64,000 nt of DNA from Dyadobacter sp. UC 10 (lineage in GTDB: Bacteria; Bacteroidota; Bacteroidia; Cytophagales; Spirosomataceae). The notes beneath the pieces are model-generated. The model had not been told where the DNA came from, searched no databases, and saw only the letters and a list, made by a program, of their open reading frames with translations. Shown piece by piece: positions 1 through 6,819 of the stretch. The stretch's first letter is position 1, and the number at the start of each line of letters is the position of its first letter. The translations under genes and the position numbers were made by a program. Location of the stretch: positions 6,010,501 to 6,074,500 of the forward strand of contig NZ_VSRN01000001.1 of assembly GCF_008369915.1 (NCBI RefSeq), read 5' to 3'.

Positions 1-323
1 GCAGAGCGTAAAAACAAAACCTCATATTTTCCTGATTTCAGAACGGGAGCATCCGTGCCGCCGGCGAAATAGAGCCTGATTTCATACGGATTGATACTTG
101 AATCGTGAAGCTTGATGATAAGCTGCTTTTGATCGCCGCCAGGCGCGTTAATAACATCCACTTTGCCAACCTTGCTATAAAAACCTTGATTTTGAGTTGC
201 CAAATTTGGCGCATCTTGTAAGAAGACTTGTTTGGATACGTTACCGTCGGACTTTTCGCAGGAAAAGAAGCACACTACCGCCGCAATAAAACACAGTGTG
301 ACAAAAAGAAAAGTTTTTTTCAT
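1..323 (-). CDS. Putative lipoprotein, 3' end outside window
   Basis: About 107 residues are present and the gene runs off the left edge. The start ATG gives a hydrophobic signal segment ending in a lipobox (FFSC, Cys22), so the product is probably an exported lipoprotein. The rest contains a stretch that looks like an all-beta carbohydrate-binding or DUF-type fold (DAPNLATQNQG, LIIKLHDSSINPYEIRLYF), but I do not recognise the family. A good -7 promoter match (TAGCTTTG on the minus strand) lies 27 nt upstream. The LuxR-type gene upstream is on the same strand, 65 bp away. Function unknown. Confidence 0.75.
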   Translation of the reverse strand, partial: MKKTFLFVTLCFIAAVVCFFSCEKSDGNVSKQVFLQDAPNLATQNQGFYSKVGKVDVINAPGGDQKQLIIKLHDSSINPYEIRLYFAGGTDAPVLKSGKYEVLFLRS

Positions 324-349
324 GACTTCTGTTTGTTTAAAGTTCTTTG

Positions 350-357
350 CAAAGCTA
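350..357 (-). promoter_or_regulatory. Putative -7 box of the left-edge lipoprotein gene
   Basis: The minus strand reads TAGCTTTG, matching the Bacteroidota -7 consensus TAnnTTTG, 27 nt upstream of the lipoprotein ATG. The expected -33 region holds only a TTT run, so the match is partial. Confidence 0.45.
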
Positions 358-377
358 TATCAATGTTAACAGCTTGT

Positions 378-402
378 AAATCCCTCCTTTAGGGGGATTT
401 TT
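378..402. terminator. Hairpin overlapping the 3' end of the LuxR-type gene
   Basis: AAATCCC at 378-384 pairs with GGGATTT at 394-400, followed by more T on the plus strand. The stop codon of the LuxR-type gene (389-391) lies in the loop, so its last codons are written by this element. A similar CCCC/GGGGGATTT hairpin lies between rlmD and dnaB, which suggests a dispersed intergenic repeat. Activity as a terminator is an inference. Confidence 0.4.
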
Positions 403-610
403 CATTTGATTCGGCTAACTTCTTGATGTACATAATCGCAAAAACTGATAGTGACGTGAGGGTATCACCACTTCTCTGTGCTTTGACACGAATGTTTTTC
501 CGATGACTTTTAATCGTCTCAGTTGTTCTGCACAGCTGCTGCGCGATCGCTTCTGTGCCGTATCCTTCGGCGATCAGGTTTAAAACTTCGAGCTCTCTCT
601 TTGTAAACAT
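389..610 (-). CDS. Stand-alone LuxR/GerE-type helix-turn-helix protein
   Basis: The 73-residue product is almost entirely a LuxR C-terminal DNA-binding domain: FTKRELEVLNLIAEG, then AIAQQL, then the recognition-helix region TTETIKSHRKNI. There is no receiver, autoinducer or PAS domain, and an in-frame TAG lies ten codons upstream of the ATG, so the short length is not a start error. Known single-domain relatives (GerE-like) bind DNA as dimers. It is divergent from susC, about 700 bp away, so control of susC is possible but unproven. It could also be the remnant of a longer response regulator. A G9 tract lies 50 bp upstream. Confidence 0.7.
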   Translation of the reverse strand: MFTKRELEVLNLIAEGYGTEAIAQQLCRTTETIKSHRKNIRVKAQRSGDTLTSLSVFAIMYIKKLAESNEKSP

Positions 611-1309
611 AATGTTGATGAATTTGCCCGACGAATACTAGTGAAAATAAATTCATTTAGGGGGGGGGTGTTTTTTAACCGGCTAGTATGAATTATTCTG
701 TTGAAAATCAGATCATTTGGGAGGCTTGTGCCAACAAAATAAGCGGAACCTAATTCCTGCCTGGAAAATCTTACAAATGTTTAATGAGATTTAAATTTAT
801 ATCGAGGAAGTGTGCAACCCCGGCTGACCGGCAGCTTGGGATAGTGTATTAGCGTACCTAGCAGAAAAGTAATATGCGCGGCCCGCTCCCGATTCTTCAT
901 TGAGACAACTTCGGCTCCAATTATTTTAGTTCTTTATACAGAAAATAGCAATCTGAATGCAACTTCTTGTAAGGTGCTTGATTAGAAGAACATGTGAGCT
1001 GAGGTAGGCGCATTTTCTTTTAAAAAAAATTCTTAAATTTAATGCAATCCCCCCTTCATCAGGCAACAATGATAATGTGCCGAAAGTCGAAGAGCGGTTA
1101 CTCTCCTAACTGTTTATTGTTCAATACAGATTTTTTCTATCTCAGTCTTTCAATATCTCTGAGCCACATTGGCGATGGTTGATTTGTTCATAGTAAGTTA
1201 ATAAATACTTAACACATATCGGTTTCCAATCCCGCATGTTTGTATTTTGAAATAACGGTCTCAGTGCCAAGGTCTTTTCTTAATAATAACAATTAAAACG
1301 TTTCTGCAC
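611..1309. other. 700-bp intergenic region between LuxR-type gene and susC
   Basis: No convincing coding sequence or RNA gene is visible here. It holds a run of nine G at 660-668 and otherwise unremarkable mixed sequence, becoming AT-rich close to susC. A weak promoter-like tattttg lies about 60 bp before the susC ATG but does not fit TAnnTTTG exactly. The region must contain the control sequences of two divergent genes. Confidence 0.6.
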
Positions 1310-4300
1310 ATGATTGAACATTTCTACTTTCTCTTGCGGCCTGGTTTCTTGGGACGAAGCAGGCAAGCCATTCTCCTCACCGCTTTTCTCCTGTTTTCGC
1401 AGGCAGTTGTTGCACAGACGGATGTGACCGGAAAGGTGACTTCGAAGGAGGACAACGTCCCGATTCCGGGCGTCAGCATTGTGCTGAAAGGAACAACGAT
1501 AGGTACCATTACCGATGCTGAGGGAAATTACAAAATAGACGTGCGGGGCAATGCTCCGGTGTTGACTTTCTCATTCCTGGGGTTTGCTTCTCAGGAAGTT
1601 AGTGTAAATGGGCGCAGCAGTGTGGATGTTGTGATGTCTACCGACCTGCGCCAGCTAAACGAGGTTGTGGTTACTGCCCTTGGTATTAAAAAGGACATCA
1701 GAAGGATCGGTGTAGCGATTCAGACTGTCGAAGGCGCATCGATCGTCAAGGCGCGGGAGCCTAATGCAATCAATGCACTGGCCGGTAAAGTAGCTGGCCT
1801 TACAGTTGGGATACAGCCCGAATTGCTACGCAAACCGAACATCCAGCTCAGAGGTAATTCAGATATTCTGTTTGTTGTGGACGGTGTACCTGTCAATTCC
1901 GATACCTGGAATGTCAGCCCGGACGATATCGACACTTATTCCGTATTAAAAGGAGCATCTGCTTCCGCACTGTATGGTTTTCGCGGGAAAAATGGTGCGA
2001 TCCTGATCACCACCAAACGTGGTTCAAAGGATAAAAGAGGGTTTTCGGTCGATTTCAATTCGTCTACAATGGTCGACAACAGTTTTTACGCAATCCCGAA
2101 AGTGCAGGATCTGTACGGCCCGGGTGATCACGGACGCTATGCATTTGGAGACGGAAAAGGAGGGGGTTTGAATGACGGCGACTATGATGGGGGCTGGGGA
2201 CCGAAGTTTGAAGGCCAGCTTATTCCCCAGTACGACAGCCCCGTGGATCCCGTGACGGGCAAGCGGCAGGGAACTCCGTGGGTAGCGCGAGGCAAGGATA
2301 ACCTGTCGAGATTTTTGCGACCGGGTTTGCTTTCAACCAATAATGTATCTGTGTCGGCGTCGGGAGAGAAATACAACATCCGGTTTTCGACTTCCCACAC
2401 GCATCAAAAAGGAATTGTTCCGAATACCAAGTTGAATATCACAAATTTTAATATGGTGGCGGATTATAATTTCTCGAAAAAGCTGAAATTCAATTCATCC
2501 CTGCAATACAACCGTCAGTATACGCCGAATATCCCTGATATCAACTACGGGCCTAACTCGATCATTTACAATATTGTATTATGGGCCGGAGCTGACTGGG
2601 ATGTGGATGAAATGCGCAATTACTGGCAGCCGGGTAAGGAAGGTTTGCAACAGATCTATGCCGAGTACCAGCGTTATAATAATCCCTATTTCATGAGCTA
2701 CGAGTGGCTCAGAGGTCACCAGAAGTCTGATATTATCGGTCAGGCGGCGATGACTTACCAGTTTACCGACTTCCTGGAAGCCACATTACGGTCACAGATC
2801 ACGACTTGGAGTTTGTTCAGAAATGAAAAAATGCCTTATTCAGCTGGTTCATATGGCCGAGACGAGCGCAGGGGAGATTATCGTGAAGACCGCCGAAATT
2901 TGTTTGAAAACAATACGGATATTCTAGTGAAGTTTGATAAGGATATTGTTCCTGGTTTGAATGCGAAGATATGGCTTGGAGGAAATATCCGTAGTTTCGA
3001 ATATAATTCTTCTTACGGCTCAACGAATTATCTTAACGTACCGGGCCTGTATAATTTCAGCAACTCAGCTAATCCGGTGAAAATTCAGAACTTCAATTCT
3101 GCGATGCGTGTTGCGTCAGCCTATTATTCTGCCGATTTTACATTTAAAGACTATTTTACACTCTCAGCGACGGGAAGGGTGGACAAATTGTCAACCTTGC
3201 CTTCGGGAAGCAATTCTTTCTTTTATCCGTCAATTGCTTTATCTACTGTTATTTCTGACTATGTTCAGCTGCCTGAGCTAATTTCATTCCTAAAAATTCG
3301 CGGATCTTATGCCAATGTGAAAGACGGTTTGACTGCGTCAACGATCGGTACGACGTCAAGTAATACAAACCCGCTGGAATATGGTGATCAGTACAGGTCT
3401 CCATATGATGGCCCTTCTTACCAGAATGCAGCGGTATATTCAACACCGTTTGCATACAACAATACGCCTGCAGCTTATTTCACCAATCAGCTTGATAATC
3501 CTGGTTTAGTACCAAATACATCCTCACAAACGGAAGCTGGTCTGGATGTACGTGTGATGGAAAACAGGCTCGGACTTGACGTAACTTATTTCGTTTCAAA
3601 CGACGGCCCGAGGATCTTCGCGCTGCCGGTGTCGACTACAACGGGTTACAGCTCGGCACTTGTGAACGGTATCAAAACCAAAAAAACGGGGTGGGAGGCC
3701 TCTCTTAGCGGTTCGCCAATCCGTAGCGAAAATGGGTTCAATTGGGATATAGTAGCCAACTACTCCACTTTCAAAGAGGTATTGACCGAAATTTATCCTG
3801 GCCAGGACGCATTGAACACCTTCTTCCGTGTGGGCGACAGGATGGACAAATATTATGGTCGCGCATTTGCAAAAACAACTGACGGGCAGATCATTAACGA
3901 CGATTCGGGGAGGCCAATTTATTCGCCTGTGAACCAGTTCCTGGGGTATGTTAATCCAAAATTCGTATTGGGTATCAACAACAAATTCAATTATAAGAAT
4001 ATCAATTTCAGCTTCCAGTTCGATGGTCGTTTCGGTGGGGTGATCTCTAACTATATTCAGAAGCAAACTTTCCGTGGTGGTCGCCATATTGAGCTGATCC
4101 AGGGGCAGTTAGGAGCTTCCAGAGAAACGGATTACCAGGCATTCAAGAACAATACCGAAAACAAAACGTATGTGGGGGAAGGTGTGCAGGTGGCGAATGG
4201 AGCTGCGCTTAATTTTGATGCAGACGGGAAGATCACCAATCTCGCGGAACTAAACTTCAAGCCTAATGCAACTGCGCAAAACGTGCAGGATTGGGTAAGC

Positions 4301-4567
4301 CGCTATTATAACAGCGACGAGGGTAATTTGATGAGCCGGTCTTTCGGAATGCTGCGCGAGGTGGTTTTGGGCTATACGCTTCCACAAAGCTGGCTGACAA
4401 AAAGCAAATTTATCCACAATGCATCGGTGTCTTTGGTAGGAAGAAACCTGTTGTATTTCGCGGAGAAGAAAGATCTGGACCTGAACCAGTTCGTATCGGG
4501 CGGCAGCTCTGATCTGCAAACGCCTTCTGTGCGTCGCTACGGGGTTAATGTAAGCCTCACATTCTAG
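1310..4567 (+). CDS. SusC/RagA family TonB-linked outer membrane protein
   Basis: This 1085-residue protein is the size expected for a SusC-type outer-membrane transporter, which imports glycans or peptides together with its SusD lipoprotein lid. Residues 1-36 form a signal peptide ending AQ. Residues 38 to about 115 are a carboxypeptidase-regulatory-like domain (VTGKVTSKED, GVSIVLKGT, TDAEGNYKI). A plug domain follows, beginning NEVVVTALG and with INALAGKVAGL and LRGNSDILFVVDGVPV. The rest is a 22-strand-type barrel ending in the usual C-terminal Phe. No STN anti-sigma-signalling domain and no ECF sigma/anti-sigma pair are visible nearby. susD follows directly. The substrate cannot be told from the sequence, because no glycoside hydrolase or protease gene is attached. 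Confidence 0.95.
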   Translation: MIEHFYFLLRPGFLGRSRQAILLTAFLLFSQAVVAQTDVTGKVTSKEDNVPIPGVSIVLKGTTIGTITDAEGNYKIDVRGNAPVLTFSFLGFASQEVSVNGRSSVDVVMSTDLRQLNEVVVTALGIKKDIRRIGVAIQTVEGASIVKAREPNAINALAGKVAGLTVGIQPELLRKPNIQLRGNSDILFVVDGVPVNSDTWNVSPDDIDTYSVLKGASASALYGFRGKNGAILITTKRGSKDKRGFSVDFNSSTMVDNSFYAIPKVQDLYGPGDHGRYAFGDGKGGGLNDGDYDGGWGPKFEGQLIPQYDSPVDPVTGKRQGTPWVARGKDNLSRFLRPGLLSTNNVSVSASGEKYNIRFSTSHTHQKGIVPNTKLNITNFNMVADYNFSKKLKFNSSLQYNRQYTPNIPDINYGPNSIIYNIVLWAGADWDVDEMRNYWQPGKEGLQQIYAEYQRYNNPYFMSYEWLRGHQKSDIIGQAAMTYQFTDFLEATLRSQITTWSLFRNEKMPYSAGSYGRDERRGDYREDRRNLFENNTDILVKFDKDIVPGLNAKIWLGGNIRSFEYNSSYGSTNYLNVPGLYNFSNSANPVKIQNFNSAMRVASAYYSADFTFKDYFTLSATGRVDKLSTLPSGSNSFFYPSIALSTVISDYVQLPELISFLKIRGSYANVKDGLTASTIGTTSSNTNPLEYGDQYRSPYDGPSYQNAAVYSTPFAYNNTPAAYFTNQLDNPGLVPNTSSQTEAGLDVRVMENRLGLDVTYFVSNDGPRIFALPVSTTTGYSSALVNGIKTKKTGWEASLSGSPIRSENGFNWDIVANYSTFKEVLTEIYPGQDALNTFFRVGDRMDKYYGRAFAKTTDGQIINDDSGRPIYSPVNQFLGYVNPKFVLGINNKFNYKNINFSFQFDGRFGGVISNYIQKQTFRGGRHIELIQGQLGASRETDYQAFKNNTENKTYVGEGVQVANGAALNFDADGKITNLAELNFKPNATAQNVQDWVSRYYNSDEGNLMSRSFGMLREVVLGYTLPQSWLTKSKFIHNASVSLVGRNLLYFAEKKDLDLNQFVSGGSSDLQTPSVRRYGVNVSLTF

Positions 4568-4606
4568 TCTCTGGTTTTAATCTGTCATTTGAAAATATTG
4601 GTAACG

Positions 4607-6202
4607 ATGAAATTCAACTATAAAATCATAGGATTGAGCACTGTTTTCGCCCTGATGCTGTCGGGCTGCGAGCGGAGCTTCGAGGATCTGGAAAGAGATC
4701 CAAACCGCCCTGTAACGGCACCCGCGTCGCTCGTTTTAAAGGGTATTGAAATGGATATGTACGCCAATACCGGCACACCTTTCAGCGACGAAATGCGCTG
4801 GAACCAGTTTTATGCGATTAATTACAACTATTACGGTAATAACGAATACCAGTGGTCAACCTTTGACGACCATTATCCGACGCTGAAAAATGTCGTTAAA
4901 ATGGAAGAAGAAGCGAGGCGGGCCGGTGCGGCCGAGGTCAATGTTTATTCTGCGCTCGGCAAGTTTTTCAGGGCTTTTTTCATTGATCAAATGTCCGTTC
5001 GTGCCGGAGATCTTCCGATGAGCGAAGCGTTGCTGGGTTTAGAAAATCTGAATCCGAAATATGATTCGCAAAAGGATGTCTATATGCAGATATTGACGTG
5101 GCTTGACCAGTCAAATGCGGAAATGACGTCGCTGATCGCAGCGGGGGATACCAAGGTTACCGGCGATTTCTACCTGGGCGAAGACCTCAAAAAATGGCAG
5201 AAGGTGGTGAATGGTTTTCGTTTAAGGATGCTGATCCGTCTGAGCAAAAAGGAAAATGAAGCGGGTATGAATGTGAAGAGCCAGTTTGCAGAGATTATTT
5301 CCAACCCAGCCAAATATCCGATCATGGCGGGAATGGACGATAACCTGGAATTTGAGTTCAATATTTTTAACAAGTACCCGTCCAATCCCGACAATTTTGG
5401 TTTTGATGCTACCAGGCAAAATATGGCCCAAACTTATGTAGGCTTGCTCACCGCCCGGAAAGACCCGCGCGTGATGGTGACAACAGAGCCGGCAGGAGCA
5501 CAGCTGAAAGCAGGTAAACTGCCTTCTGATTTTTCGGCCTTTATAGCAGCCAGCTCCGGGGAAGACCTTTCGGATATGTCTAACAAAGCGGGGAAAGACA
5601 ATGGTGCTGGTTTTGCTCCGGGTGAATATTCATTTCAGAGCAGGTCGAGGTACTATTCCAATTACACGGGAGAAAATACGTTCATCATCGGGTATCCTGA
5701 ATTGTGCTTCAACATTGCTGAGGGGATTAACCGGGGCTGGGCAACCGGAAGTGCAGAGGACTGGTACAAAAAAGGTATCAAGGCTTCGCAGGAATTTTAT
5801 GGAGTAAAAACCGGCGCATTGACAATGACCTATTCCAAAACAGGCGGGCGCGCGTCGACCGACTTTGTCAATTATACGATCAATTTCAATTTTGACGAAT
5901 ACTACGCACAGCCCCTTGTGAAATATGCGGGTAACACGGTTGCGGGTCTGGAACAGATCGTCACGCAGAAGTATCTGGCATTCTTTATGAACTCTGGAAT
6001 GGAAGCGTATTTTAACTACCGCAGGACTGGTTTTCCAAAGTTTATGACTGGCGTTGGAACTGGAAATTCGGGCAGGATAGCGGTGCGCTGGCAATATCCT
6101 CTGACCGAGCGGACAACGAACGAAGCTAACTACAAAGCTGCTATTCAGAGTCAATTTTCGGGAAAAGATGATATTAATGACCTGATCTGGCTTTCAAAGT
6201 AA
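4607..6202 (+). CDS. SusD/RagB family nutrient-binding lipoprotein
   Basis: This is the partner of the preceding SusC protein: a surface lipoprotein that caps the SusC channel and binds the nutrient. I chose the ATG at 4607 over an upstream TTG at 4589 because it gives a clean 20-residue signal and a lipobox (MLSGC, Cys21). The 531-residue product begins ERSFEDLERDPNRP after the Cys, as in the SusD-like_2 subgroup. It has the TPR-like helical repeats of the family in the middle and a GYPELCFNIAEGINRGW motif typical of SusD proteins. It starts 39 bp after the susC stop and is surely co-transcribed. The substrate is unknown. Confidence 0.93.
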   Translation: MKFNYKIIGLSTVFALMLSGCERSFEDLERDPNRPVTAPASLVLKGIEMDMYANTGTPFSDEMRWNQFYAINYNYYGNNEYQWSTFDDHYPTLKNVVKMEEEARRAGAAEVNVYSALGKFFRAFFIDQMSVRAGDLPMSEALLGLENLNPKYDSQKDVYMQILTWLDQSNAEMTSLIAAGDTKVTGDFYLGEDLKKWQKVVNGFRLRMLIRLSKKENEAGMNVKSQFAEIISNPAKYPIMAGMDDNLEFEFNIFNKYPSNPDNFGFDATRQNMAQTYVGLLTARKDPRVMVTTEPAGAQLKAGKLPSDFSAFIAASSGEDLSDMSNKAGKDNGAGFAPGEYSFQSRSRYYSNYTGENTFIIGYPELCFNIAEGINRGWATGSAEDWYKKGIKASQEFYGVKTGALTMTYSKTGGRASTDFVNYTINFNFDEYYAQPLVKYAGNTVAGLEQIVTQKYLAFFMNSGMEAYFNYRRTGFPKFMTGVGTGNSGRIAVRWQYPLTERTTNEANYKAAIQSQFSGKDDINDLIWLSK

Positions 6203-6322
6203 TGCCGATGCATGTTGACAATGCCGTTGTCGGGGTCTCTATTGATGTTGTTTGATGTCTCTGTTGGTGTTCTCTTGCCCCTGTTGGTTTTGTCTTGCCC
6301 CTGTTGGTGTTGTCTTGCCTCT

Positions 6323-6382
6323 GTTGGTGTTGTCACCAACATTTGTACCAGCGCTGGTTAGGTCGTTGGTGACAACACCAAC
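6323..6382. repeat. Palindromic core A (three-hairpin element)
   Basis: GTTGGTG-ttgt-CACCAAC (6323-6340) is a hairpin. It is followed by the perfect 12-bp palindrome ACCAGCGCTGGT (6347-6358) and a second hairpin GTTGGTG-acaa-CACCAAC (6365-6382). The two outer hairpins are also reverse complements of each other, so the whole 60 bp can fold as one long imperfect stem centred on AGC|GCT or as three small hairpins. Confidence 0.9.
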
Positions 6383-6447
6383 GAAGGCAAGACAACATTA
6401 ACGAAGGCATCAACATACCAACGAAGGCGGAGAGGCCGATGAATAAC

Positions 6448-6480
6448 AAAAGAAGGAGCGACATTGCCGCTCCTTCTTTT
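6448..6480. terminator. Bidirectional terminator hairpin, copy 1
   Basis: A perfect 13-bp stem, AAAAGAAGGAGCG (6448-6460) with CGCTCCTTCTTTT (6468-6480), encloses a 7-nt loop. A-rich and T-rich flanks make it look like a bidirectional intrinsic terminator for convergent susD and polA. Confidence 0.75.
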
Positions 6481-6493
6481 GTTTGACGCCTAT

Positions 6494-6565
6494 GTTGGTG
6501 TTGTCACCAGCAATTGTCACCAACATTTGTACCAGCGCTGGTCAGTCGTTGGTGACAACACCAAC
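6494..6565. repeat. Palindromic core B
   Basis: Same design as core A, with the central palindrome ACCAGCGCTGGT at 6531-6542 and the right hairpin GTTGGTGACAACACCAAC at 6548-6565. The left side carries a 12-bp insertion (a partial duplication of TTGTCACCA), so this copy is less symmetrical. Confidence 0.85.
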
Positions 6566-6646
6566 GAAGGCAAGACAACACCAACGAAGGCAAATACCAA
6601 CGAACACAAGACAATATCAACGAAGGCGGAAAGGCCGATGAATAAC

Positions 6647-6679
6647 AAAAGAAGGAGCGACATTGCCGCTCCTTCTTTT
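6647..6679. terminator. Bidirectional terminator hairpin, copy 2
   Basis: Identical stem and loop to the copy at 6448-6480, offset by 199 bp. About 80 bp around it (from near 6628) repeat the surroundings of copy 1 almost exactly, so it arose by a direct duplication. Confidence 0.75.
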
Positions 6680-6692
6680 GTTTGACGCCCCT

Positions 6693-6752
6693 GTTGGTGT
6701 TGTCACCAACATTTGTACCAGCGCTGGTCAGGTCGTTGGTGACAACACCAAC
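6693..6752. repeat. Palindromic core C
   Basis: The 60-bp layout matches core A: left hairpin at 6693-6710, palindrome ACCAGCGCTGGT at 6717-6728, right hairpin at 6735-6752. It is nearly identical to core A except at the spacer base after the palindrome. Confidence 0.9.
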
Positions 6753-6819
6753 GAAGGCAAATACCAACGAACGCAAGACAATACCAACGAAGGCAAGACA
6801 ACACCAACGAAGGCAGTAA

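Larger units (their letters stand above)
6232..6815. repeat. Compound array: 20-bp units, three palindromic cores, two terminator hairpins
   Basis: Convergent susD and polA are separated by a highly structured array. Left of the first core are four 20-bp units in strict register (6241, 6261, 6281, 6301; type CTGTTGGTGTTGTCTTGCCC). To the right of each core the reverse-complement unit recurs (type GACAACACCAACGAAGGCAA) at 6371, 6391, 6411, then 6554, 6574, 6610, then 6741, 6777, 6797, with 16-bp short variants at 6594 and 6761. The palindromic cores lie at 6323-6382, 6494-6565 and 6693-6752. Two near-identical terminator hairpins sit between cores. The unit length is not a multiple of three and every reading frame is repeat-driven, so the array is non-coding. 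Confidence 0.9.

Noticed and set aside
3596-4087. Minus-strand 163-residue frame inside susC
   Set aside because: It is a shadow of the susC reading frame and has no recognisable domain or start context.
5630-6154. Minus-strand 174-residue frame inside susD
   Set aside because: It lies wholly within a confident susD gene and its protein has no family features.
6232-6815. CRISPR array
   Set aside because: The repeated units are directly adjacent or vary by 16/20 bp and have no unique spacers; no cas gene is present.
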